This document shows, piece after piece, positions 1 to 4,509 of a DNA stretch of 5,057 nucleotides. The DNA is from Firmicutes bacterium CAG:124 (GTDB lineage Bacteria > Bacillota > Clostridia > Oscillospirales > Oscillospiraceae), in contig HF990556.1 of the NCBI GenBank assembly GCA_000432135.1, positions 1-5,057 of the forward strand, in the 5' to 3' direction. The translations under genes and the position numbers were made by a program. Each line of letters begins with the position of its first letter. Position 1 is the stretch's first letter. The notes beneath the pieces are model-generated. The model ran no database searches, was not told the origin of the DNA, and saw only the letters and a list, made by a program, of their open reading frames with translations.

Positions 1-214
1 TCTGCGCAGCTGCGGCAAAGACCTGCTCGATCGAATCGATCTGGTTCTGCTGCGTGATATAGTCGACGATCACGTTCAGCTGGTCTTCCGATAAATTCTG
101 GGAGCTGCTTTTCGGCTTTTCATAGAACTTCCCGACGATCTCGATCAGCTTCTTGGCCGGCATCGCAAAATCGTCCGCGACATCCTTGATCTTCTGTTTC
201 ACTTCAATACTCAA
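1..214 (-). CDS. infB: Translation initiation factor IF-2, N-terminal fragment (runs off left edge)
   Basis: Seventy-one codons of a minus-strand gene that continues beyond position 1. IF-2 is the GTPase that brings initiator fMet-tRNA to the 30S subunit and promotes subunit joining in the cytoplasm. Only the poorly conserved N-terminal region is visible. It begins MSIEVKQKIKDVADDF and contains a small helical module (IKDVADDFAMPAKKLIEIV, then LSEDQLNVIVDYI), which resembles the IF2_N-type repeats of clostridial IF-2. The GTPase domain is outside the window, so the call rests on this N-terminal pattern plus position: infB follows the L7Ae-family gene in the conserved Firmicute nusA operon. 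The start is a TTG at 214-212. It is chosen because GGAGG lies at 227-223, 8 nt upstream, and no in-frame ATG or GTG fits better. The ribosome binding site sits just after the stop of the preceding gene, with a gap of 15 nt, so the two are co-transcribed and probably translationally linked. Confidence 0.85.
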   Translation of the reverse strand, partial: MSIEVKQKIKDVADDFAMPAKKLIEIVGKFYEKPKSSSQNLSEDQLNVIVDYITQQNQIDSIEQVFAAAAQ

Positions 215-220
215 TACAGC

Positions 221-227
221 CACCTCC
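221..227 (-). promoter_or_regulatory. Ribosome binding site that sets the TTG start of infB
   Basis: On the minus strand GGAGGTG reads from 227 to 221 and lies 8 nt before the TTG at 214-212. This near-perfect Shine-Dalgarno is the main support for the non-ATG start. It begins only 2 nt after the stop codon (232-230) of the upstream gene. Confidence 0.8.
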
Positions 228-229
228 AG

Positions 230-652
230 TTATTTCTTCCCTGTTTTGACATTCTTTCTGTGCGCCTGCGCCTCCTGCCGGCGCTTCAGGACGCGCTGCG
301 TCTGCACGGTCAGCTGGGTCAGGATCTCTTCGTGTCCCGGTTCGCCCAGTGCCTCAAGAAACGATTTTGCAAACGCGGGATCGGTAAACGCGCACAGCGC
401 GCAGGCATTGCAGCCCAGTCCGTTCCCCAGCTCGTCTTTGGTGTACGGCGCGCAGATATACGGGCATTTGCTGCCCGAAACAAAGGAGCGTGCCCGGCGG
501 AAGGTATGGTCGCCGGCGTCCTTTGCTACCAATAGAAGCTTCGCCTTGCCGCTGCGGCAGACGATGCCGACCGGCTCCTCGCCGATCTCCAGAAGCCGTG
601 CGCGGCGGGCAAGGCCCAGCAGGCGCAGCGCCTTTTGCTGCTGGTCAGTCAT
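230..652 (-). CDS. rplGA: L7Ae-family ribosomal-like RNA-binding protein (YlxQ/RplGA type) with a cysteine cluster
   Basis: A 140-residue protein in the slot held by ylxQ/rplGA in Firmicute nusA operons. L7Ae/L30e/Gadd45-family proteins are small alpha-beta folds that bind kink-turn RNA; the cellular role of the YlxQ branch is not well defined. Visible family features are the N-terminal helix ALRLLGLARRARLLEIGEE (residues 8-26), the strand AKLLLVAKDAG (37-47), and the late segment FTDPAFAKSFLEAL (89-102), which matches the 'TD..FA..l' end of the fold. Residues about 106-140 form an extra, basic C-terminal tail (KRRQEAQAHRKNVKTGKK) beyond the usual length of roughly 100 residues. Cysteines occur at 63, 67, 81, 84 and 87, the last three spaced CxxCxxC, which is not typical of YlxQ as I know it. 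The ATG lies inside the end of the preceding gene (8-nt overlap ATGACTGA, 652-645), a sign of translational coupling. The L7Ae assignment is solid; the exact function is not. Confidence 0.85.
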   Translation of the reverse strand: MTDQQQKALRLLGLARRARLLEIGEEPVGIVCRSGKAKLLLVAKDAGDHTFRRARSFVSGSKCPYICAPYTKDELGNGLGCNACALCAFTDPAFAKSFLEALGEPGHEEILTQLTVQTQRVLKRRQEAQAHRKNVKTGKK

Positions 653-917
653 GATCGCCCGCCTCCATTCTCAAAAGGAGCTGATCGTAGATCTCCTGCG
701 GGATCTGGCAGTCAAGCCCCCGCTCGAGCGCCCTGGACTTGATCGCCCGCCTGAGGCATTCGGCCTGCGGGCAGACATATGCGCCGCGGCCGGGAGCCTT
801 GCCCCGGAAATCGAGGGAAATTTCCCCCTCCGGGCTTCTGACCACGCGGACCAGTTCTTTTTTCGCCTTCATTTCCCGGCAGCCAACGCATTGGCGCATG
901 GGAATTTTTTTCTGCAT
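645..917 (-). CDS. rnpM: YlxR/RnpM family RNA-binding protein (RNase P modulator)
   Basis: A 90-residue protein of the YlxR (DUF448) family, reported in B. subtilis as RnpM, an RNA-binding modulator of RNase P activity. The family signature is complete: the N-terminal RQCVGCRE (residues 8-15), ELVRVVRSPEGEISLD (21-36), the hallmark GRGAYVC (43-49), and a C-terminal helix starting ECLRRAIK. Four cysteines at 10, 13, 49 and 54 are placed as two pairs, CxxC and CxxxxC, and could form a metal site; that is inference. The ATG at 917 is preceded by AGGAGG (930-925) with a 7-nt spacer, which favours it over the in-frame Met at residue 7. It lies 27 nt after the nusA stop and overlaps the next gene by 8 nt. 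Length and order are ordinary for the family. Confidence 0.93.
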   Translation of the reverse strand: MQKKIPMRQCVGCREMKAKKELVRVVRSPEGEISLDFRGKAPGRGAYVCPQAECLRRAIKSRALERGLDCQIPQEIYDQLLLRMEAGDHD

Positions 918-944
918 ATGCGCGCCTCCTTTTCAGAAGCAGGC

Positions 945-2057
945 TTACGCCTGCGGCTCGGCATCTTCCGGCGCTTCGTCCGGCTGCGCGTCGATCGCTT
1001 CGAGCTCCTGCTCCTGCGAGGCGGGCTTGATGTCGATCTTGTAGCCGGTCAGACGGGCGGCGAGACGGGCGTTCTGGCCCTCCTTGCCGATGGCGAGCGA
1101 CAGCTGATCGTCCGGGACGATCACGCGGCAGGCCTTCGCGCTGCCGGGCAGGAGCGTCACGGATTTGACATCCGCCGGGGAAAGCGCCGCGGCGACGAAC
1201 TTCGCCGGGTCCTCCGACCAGACGATGATGTCCATCTTTTCGCCGTGCAGCTCGTTCACGACCGCACCGACTCTTGCGCCGCGCGTGCCGACGCAGGCGC
1301 CGACCGGATCGATGCCGTCCTGCGAGGCGTAGACGGCCAGCTTCGTGCGGGAGCCTGCCTCGCGGGCGATGGACTTGATCTCGACGAGGCCGGAGGCGAT
1401 CTCCGGAACCTCAAGCTCAAACAGGCGCTTGACAAGGCCGGGGTGCGTCCGGGAAACAATGACCTGCGGGCCCTTTGTCGAGCGGCGGACCTCGACGACG
1501 TAGACGCGGATGAGGTCGCCCTCGTGGTAATACTCCGTGCGGACCTGCTCGGATGCGGAGAGCATGGCGTCGGTCTTGTCGTTGCCGCCGCCGATGCGGA
1601 TGGTCATGTCGTTGGTCGCAGGCTCGATGCGCAGCACCGTGCCGGTGAGGATCTCATGCTCCTTGGACGAGAAGGTGTCGAAGACCATGCCGCGCTCTGC
1701 TTCGCGGATGCCCTGGATGATGACCTGCTTGGCCGTCTGCGCGGCGATACGGCCGAAGTCCTTTGTCTGCACGTCGACGTTTACGAGGTCGCCCAGCTGC
1801 GCGGTCTTGCTGATTCTGCGGGCCGCGTCGAGCGTAATTTCCGTGGCGGGGGTGATGACGTCGTCGACGACCTCCTTCTGCACGTACATATGCATATCGT
1901 TGTCCTTGACCTCGACGAAGACGTTGTCGGTGTAGCCGTCCTTGTCCTTTTTGTATGCAGCGACGAGAGCCTGCGTGATCTTCTCGACCATGTAGCTCTG
2001 CGGGATCCCGCGTTCTTTTTCAAGCTGCGCAAGCGCTGCAAAAATTTCGGCATTCAT
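945..2057 (-). CDS. nusA: Transcription termination/antitermination factor NusA
   Basis: A 370-residue NusA, which binds RNA polymerase and nascent RNA and modulates pausing, intrinsic termination and antitermination. Domains in order: an N-terminal RNA polymerase-binding domain (about 1-125, starting MNAEIFAALAQLEKERGI); an S1 domain (about 134-200, from EILTGTVLRIEP to GPQVIVSRTHP); KH1 (about 205-280) with the GxxG loop as GTRG at 257-260 inside DPVGACVGTRGARV; and KH2 (about 281-345) with GKEG at 324-327 inside LAIGKEGQNARLAARLTGY. After KH2 there is only an acidic tail (about 347-370, rich in Glu, Asp and Ala) and no C-terminal acidic repeats as in E. coli, which fits Firmicute NusA. The ATG at 2057 is preceded by GGGAGG (2076-2071) with a rather long 13-nt spacer. 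The gene follows rimP by 20 nt, and the site overlaps the rimP stop region. All key motifs are intact. Confidence 0.97.
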   Translation of the reverse strand: MNAEIFAALAQLEKERGIPQSYMVEKITQALVAAYKKDKDGYTDNVFVEVKDNDMHMYVQKEVVDDVITPATEITLDAARRISKTAQLGDLVNVDVQTKDFGRIAAQTAKQVIIQGIREAERGMVFDTFSSKEHEILTGTVLRIEPATNDMTIRIGGGNDKTDAMLSASEQVRTEYYHEGDLIRVYVVEVRRSTKGPQVIVSRTHPGLVKRLFELEVPEIASGLVEIKSIAREAGSRTKLAVYASQDGIDPVGACVGTRGARVGAVVNELHGEKMDIIVWSEDPAKFVAAALSPADVKSVTLLPGSAKACRVIVPDDQLSLAIGKEGQNARLAARLTGYKIDIKPASQEQELEAIDAQPDEAPEDAEPQA

Positions 2058-2077
2058 AGTTTTCTAAATTCCTCCCT

Positions 2078-2530
2078 TTAAAACTCGACGTGAAGCCGCA
2101 CCTGCGCGACCTCGTTTTTCTGGAATGTATATGTGGTTCCTGCGGTGTCGATGGTCACGGCGCCGTCCGCATAGCCCGCGAGCTTCCCGATGAATTCCTT
2201 CGCGCCGCCTATGGGCTTGAAGAGCTTCACCGAGACGGAGCTGCCCATAAACTGCTCAAAATCAGACGGGCGCTTCAGCTGCCGTTCGAGTCCTGCCGAG
2301 CAGACCTCAAAATTATAGCTGTCCGGCACGGGGTCCTTTTCATCGAGGATCGGATCGAGCGCGCGGGAAATGGCCTCGCAGTCGGAGATATCCACGCCGC
2401 CGTCCTTGTCGATGTACAGGCGCAGGAACCATTCTCCGCCCTCGCGGACATATTCCACATCCCAGAGTGTACAGCCGTGCGCCTGCACGACAGGCTCTGC
2501 AAACTGCGCCACCTGCTCCGTTACCTTCAT
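2078..2530 (-). CDS. rimP: Ribosome maturation factor RimP
   Basis: A 150-residue RimP (YlxS family), a cytoplasmic factor needed for maturation of the 30S ribosomal subunit; the length is normal. The N-terminal alpha-beta domain (about 1-82) shows GCTLWDVEYVREGGEWFLRLYID (19-41) and DISDCEAISRALDPILDE (47-64). The inter-domain hallmark reads FEVCSAGLERQL (74-85), a variant of the canonical 'EVSSPGldRPL' with SAG for SPG and RQ for RP. The C-terminal SH3-like domain (about 90-150) has FMGSSVSVKLF and GKLAGYADGAVTI. The ATG at 2530 has AAGGGGG (2544-2538) upstream with a 7-nt spacer. It is the first gene of the operon: a promoter and a leader hairpin lie directly upstream. Confidence 0.96.
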   Translation of the reverse strand: MKVTEQVAQFAEPVVQAHGCTLWDVEYVREGGEWFLRLYIDKDGGVDISDCEAISRALDPILDEKDPVPDSYNFEVCSAGLERQLKRPSDFEQFMGSSVSVKLFKPIGGAKEFIGKLAGYADGAVTIDTAGTTYTFQKNEVAQVRLHVEF

Positions 2531-2555
2531 GAAAAATCCCCCTTACCAGCAAGAA

Positions 2556-2580
2556 AGAGTGGGGAGCAATTCCCCACTCT
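2556..2580 (-). terminator. Leader hairpin upstream of rimP: candidate attenuator for the nusA operon
   Basis: A perfect 10-bp inverted repeat: AGAGTGGGGA (2556-2565) and TCCCCACTCT (2571-2580) separated by 5 nt. In the minus-strand transcript the stem is followed by UUCUUGCUGG, so the U-run is short and interrupted (with the last U of the stem: UUU-C-UU-GC). It lies about 22 nt after the predicted transcription start and 25 nt before the rimP start codon. A strong stem with a broken U-tract is the shape of a weak, NusA-stimulated intrinsic terminator. In B. subtilis nusA is known to be autoregulated by NusA-stimulated termination in the 5' UTR of this operon. The hairpin is seen directly; its regulatory role here is inference. 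Confidence 0.75.
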
Positions 2581-2607
2581 CAAGTAAAATACTATCAAGA
2601 TGGCCTT

Positions 2608-2636
2608 ATTATAGCATCCGCGGGCGGAAATTGCAA
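2608..2636 (-). promoter_or_regulatory. Predicted sigma-A promoter of the rimP-nusA-infB operon
   Basis: On the minus strand TTGCAA (2636-2631) is followed by a 17-bp spacer and a perfect TATAAT (2613-2608). The -10 is extended: TGC precedes it, with TG at 2616-2615. The predicted start is an A near 2601, giving a leader of about 71 nt that contains the hairpin at 2556-2580. No other gene lies between it and rimP, so it probably drives the entire operon. Confidence 0.8.
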
Positions 2637-2681
2637 GGAGTATTTCTGTATTTGACCCGGAATTTCTTGTTTTTTTCCTTC

Positions 2682-2726
2682 TTTTTTCGCCCTGATCTGC
2701 GCAAAAGCGCACTGTGCGCGAAAAAA
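2682..2726. repeat. Nested inverted repeats in the divergent intergenic region
   Basis: An outer 9-bp perfect inverted repeat, TTTTTTCGC (2682-2690) and GCGAAAAAA (2718-2726), encloses TGCGC-AAAA-GCGCA (2698-2711) and GCGCA-CTG-TGCGC (2707-2719). The middle GCGCA can pair with the TGCGC on either side, so the two inner hairpins exclude each other. The cluster lies between the two divergent promoters and upstream of both -35 boxes. It could be a protein-binding region, a curved A/T-tract DNA element, or a remnant of a terminator; the sequence does not decide. Confidence 0.5.
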
Positions 2727-2747
2727 ACGCAAATTCCTGTCTGCGGG

Positions 2748-2777
2748 GTGTCATTTCCCCCGCGTGTGTGCTATACT
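2748..2777 (+). promoter_or_regulatory. Predicted extended -10 promoter of the plus-strand membrane-protein gene
   Basis: TATACT (2772-2777) is preceded by TGC (2769-2771), making an extended -10. The best -35 is weak, GTGTCA (2748-2753), with an 18-bp spacer. The predicted start is near 2784, leaving a leader of about 29 nt. A 6-bp inverted repeat GCGGGG/CCCCGC (2743-2748 and 2758-2763) straddles the -35 box. Confidence 0.6.
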
Positions 2778-2812
2778 ATATGAAATGAAGCTCGCTTGGG
2801 GGTATTTGAGAT

Positions 2813-3505
2813 ATGAAGCAGAAATCCGGCATGATCGGCGTCGTCTACGCCGCGATCCTTTCCGCCATCGCCGGTTACTTTTTTCGCATGACGCAGCTGT
2901 CCGGCGGCAGCAGCGTCCCGCTGATCGCGTTCAGCATCCTGATGGTCTTCGTCTTTGCGCTCGCTGCGGTCAGTCTGGAAAAGCAGTCTGCCTATGAAGA
3001 CGTCTACCGGCCCAGCGGGCAGGATCTGACGTTTTCGCTGCTCGGTGCGCTGGGGCTGATCGCGGGCTGCGTGCTCAGCTTCCGGGGCTCTATTGCGCAG
3101 ATGCTCGTGAGCCTGCTCGGCCTGCTGGCCGGACTTTCGCTCGGCGCGGGGGCCGTGCTGCGGTGGAAGGAAAAAAAGCCGTCGGCGGCGTTTTCCGTCT
3201 TCGTTGTGCTGTTCTATGTTGCGAAGCTCTTCCGCGATTTCCGCCACTGGGAGATCAATCCCGCGATTCTGGACTACTGCTTCTCACTGTTCGCCATGAT
3301 CGCGTTCATGCTGGCAAGCTATCACGCGGGCGCGTTCAGCTTTGAGCGGGGCGCACGGCGCCGGCTGGCGTTTTATTCGCTGCTGGGCGTACTGTTCGGC
3401 GCAATCAGCCTTGCGGGCGCGCAGCTGCCGGAGCTTCTGATCTACGCGGGCAGCGTATTCTGGATGCTTGCCTGCGCGCAGCAGATGCTGAGGCGCTCCG
3501 TATAG
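2813..3505 (+). CDS. Uncharacterised polytopic membrane protein, about eight membrane segments
   Basis: I do not recognise this 230-residue protein. It is strongly hydrophobic, with likely membrane segments at about residues 7-24, 35-55, 73-90, 94-116, 124-140, 150-172, 183-202 and 206-225. The N-terminus (MKQKSGM) is short and basic and looks like a first transmembrane anchor, not a cleaved signal. Charged stretches lie between segments: EKQSAYEDVYRPSGQD (56-71), RWKEKK (117-122), FRDFRHWEINP (140-150) and FERGARRR (177-184). No ATPase, transporter or enzyme motif is visible. The ATG at 2813 is supported by GGGGG (2798-2802) with a 10-nt spacer and by the promoter just upstream. It is a single-gene unit, divergent from the rimP-nusA operon and convergent with the methyltransferase gene. 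The reading frame is credible from its consistent hydrophobic periodicity and full span; the function is unknown. Confidence 0.85.
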   Translation: MKQKSGMIGVVYAAILSAIAGYFFRMTQLSGGSSVPLIAFSILMVFVFALAAVSLEKQSAYEDVYRPSGQDLTFSLLGALGLIAGCVLSFRGSIAQMLVSLLGLLAGLSLGAGAVLRWKEKKPSAAFSVFVVLFYVAKLFRDFRHWEINPAILDYCFSLFAMIAFMLASYHAGAFSFERGARRRLAFYSLLGVLFGAISLAGAQLPELLIYAGSVFWMLACAQQMLRRSV

Positions 3506-3542
3506 GCTTTTTCAGCCGCCATAGCTGCACATGACCAAGGGA

Positions 3543-3564
3543 GGGAGGGCGAAGCCGTCCTCCC
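3543..3564 (+). terminator. GC-rich hairpin after the membrane-protein gene, possible terminator without a U-tract
   Basis: GGGAGG (3543-3548) pairs with CCTCCC (3559-3564). The stem continues inward through one G-U pair and two G-C pairs to a 4-nt AAGC loop. It starts 38 nt after the plus-strand stop codon. Neither strand has a clear run of T after the stem, so it is not a textbook intrinsic terminator. It may have served both convergent genes. The flanking purine run from 3539 gives alternative pairing registers with the C-run at 3562-3566. Confidence 0.4.
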
Positions 3565-3575
3565 CCTGTATGATG

Positions 3576-3579
3576 TTAT
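3576..3579. repeat. Left copy of candidate 4-bp target-site duplication (TTAT)
   Basis: TTAT at 3576-3579 directly abuts the left terminal inverted repeat and is repeated at 3740-3743 directly after the right one. Four bases alone could match by chance, but the exact abutment on both termini makes a duplication plausible. Confidence 0.5.
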
Positions 3580-3739
3580 GGCAGCACCGCACCATTCGGC
3601 AAGCTGATCCGGTGAGAGTTTTTCGTCAAGTCAAGGTCTGAAAAGCGCGGGAATACTGTATGTATTTCAAACGCTTCCAACCGCGAAATTGGCGGAAAAG
3701 CTGCGTCGAAGCGCGCCGGCGCAATTGCGCGGTGCTGCC
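3580..3739. mobile_element. MITE-like 160-bp palindromic element with terminal inverted repeats
   Basis: The ends are an 11-bp perfect inverted repeat, GGCAGCACCGC (3580-3590) and GCGGTGCTGCC (3729-3739); over the outer 21 bases 17 positions match. The same symmetry axis (about 3659.5) holds inside: AAGCG (3643-3647) pairs with CGCTT (3672-3676), and around the axis AATAC (3652-3656) pairs with GTATT (3662-3666). Part of the arms between also matches, for example a TTTTC run in register. The whole element is therefore one imperfect palindrome able to fold as a long hairpin. A 12-bp palindrome GCGCAATTGCGC lies at 3719-3730 in the right end. No coding capacity is visible. TTAT flanks both ends. 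These are the marks of a non-autonomous miniature inverted-repeat element mobilised in trans, though I cannot name the transposase family. An alternative is a REP/BIME-like extragenic palindrome. Confidence 0.65.
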
Positions 3740-3743
3740 TTAT
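3740..3743. repeat. Right copy of candidate 4-bp target-site duplication (TTAT), containing a stop codon
   Basis: TTAT here matches 3576-3579. On the minus strand it reads ATAA and includes the TAA stop (3742-3740) of the methyltransferase gene, so the element begins at the base right after that stop. Confidence 0.5.
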
Positions 3744-4495
3744 GCCTTTCTTGCAAGCGTCGCCCAGTAGGTGGGGATGTTGTGCGCGTGCAGATTGCCG
3801 TAGCCGTTGGTGTCCTCGTAGAGGTCCAGCAGCTGCAATCCCGCCTTGAGCTGGCCCGTGAGCTGCTCGTGCGCGGTGTGGGAAAACTGAACGCCGCTTT
3901 TGTCCTTTTCCAGCTGCCGCATCTGCGCTTCATCCTCGAGCGGGTTGAACGGGAGCGTGTTGATGATCCGCGTTTCGTCCTCGTCGAAGGCGAAGTTCAG
4001 GCCGTTGTCAAGCCCGGCCAGCAGCCGTCCGCCGGGCTTTAAGACCCGTGCGCATTCGCGCCAGATGGGCAGCACTGCGTAGACGTAGCAGTTGGAGACG
4101 GGATGGAAGATCAGATCGAAGCTGTTTTCGTCAAACGGCAGGCGCTTGGTCATGTCAGCGCGGACGATGGTAATGTCATAGCCCTCCCGCTCCGCGACCA
4201 TTTTCTCGGAATCCAGCTGCCGCTGCGAATAGTCCAGTACCGTGCACTGCGCCCCCAGCGCGGCGAAAATGGGCATCTGCTGCCCGCCGCCGGAGGCCAG
4301 CCCCAGCACGCGCTTGCCTTTCAGCTCGCCGAGCCAGCTGTGCGGGACGAATTTGACCGGAGTCAGCTTGACGTCCCACGTACCGGCCTTTGCCTTTTCA
4401 TATTCCTCGTGGGAAACAGGCTTCCCCCATTCCCAGCCTTCTTCGACCCAGCGGTCGATGGTTTTGCTGTTGATCTCCTGATACGGAATGTCCAT
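3740..4495 (-). CDS. Class I SAM-dependent methyltransferase (UbiE/Methyltransf_11 type), substrate unknown
   Basis: A 251-residue protein with a Rossmann-fold methyltransferase core. Motif I is RVLGLASGGGQ (residues 62-72), the SAM-binding glycine loop. The acidic end of strand beta-2 is CTVLDYS (84-90), with Asp88 suited to bind the SAM ribose. RADMTKRLPF (112-121) and FDLIFHPVSNCYV (126-138) fit motifs III and IV, and RVLKPGGRLLAG (150-161) is the usual post-motif segment. The N-terminal portion (DRWVEEGWEWGKPVSHEEYE, 14-33) is typical of a family of small clostridial methyltransferases. The substrate cannot be read from the sequence. The ATG at 4495 is chosen because AAAGAGG (4507-4501) lies 5 nt upstream; an upstream ATG at 4534 would overlap the ABC-F gene by 25 nt and lacks a good site. 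It lies 14 nt after the ABC-F stop, so it is probably co-transcribed. The gene ends exactly at the MITE-like element. Confidence 0.9.
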   Translation of the reverse strand: MDIPYQEINSKTIDRWVEEGWEWGKPVSHEEYEKAKAGTWDVKLTPVKFVPHSWLGELKGKRVLGLASGGGQQMPIFAALGAQCTVLDYSQRQLDSEKMVAEREGYDITIVRADMTKRLPFDENSFDLIFHPVSNCYVYAVLPIWRECARVLKPGGRLLAGLDNGLNFAFDEDETRIINTLPFNPLEDEAQMRQLEKDKSGVQFSHTAHEQLTGQLKAGLQLLDLYEDTNGYGNLHAHNIPTYWATLARKA

Positions 4496-4500
4496 AAAAA

Positions 4501-4507
4501 CCTCTTT
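4501..4507 (-). promoter_or_regulatory. Ribosome binding site that sets the methyltransferase start
   Basis: AAAGAGG reads 4507 to 4501 on the minus strand, followed by five T and the ATG at 4495. It lies wholly inside the 14-nt gap after the upstream stop codon (4512-4510). It supports the 251-residue protein over the longer version starting at 4534. Confidence 0.7.
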
Positions 4508-4509
4508 TA

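Noticed and set aside
153..2081. A 642-codon open frame on the plus strand covering the operon
   Set aside because: It is antisense to four well-supported genes (rplGA, rnpM, nusA and the infB start). Its composition (Arg, Leu, Asp and Ala rich low-complexity runs) is what GC-rich codon bias produces on the opposite strand, and it has no recognisable domain.
2090..2587. Plus-strand open frame antisense to rimP
   Set aside because: It mirrors rimP, which has all family motifs and its own promoter and ribosome binding site; the antisense product has no recognisable domain.
2707..2727. GCGCACTGTGCGC followed by seven A as an intrinsic terminator
   Set aside because: The A-run follows the stem on the plus strand, so it gives no U-tract there. 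On the minus strand only four T follow the stem (TTTTGCGC), and no transcript is expected to arrive from either side between the divergent promoters.
2527..2754. Minus-strand open frame upstream of rimP
   Set aside because: It runs through the predicted promoter, leader hairpin and rimP start, has a basic low-complexity composition and no visible domain.
2771..3247. Minus-strand open frame antisense to the membrane-protein gene
   Set aside because: The product is a run of Arg, Glu, Gln and Asp typical of the reverse of hydrophobic codons; the plus-strand frame has promoter, ribosome binding site and regular membrane segments.
3506..3739. A small gene or classical structured RNA in the convergent gap
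   Set aside because: No frame with a plausible start and ribosome binding site is present, and I see no tRNA, riboswitch or CRISPR pattern; the palindromic symmetry accounts for most of the structure.
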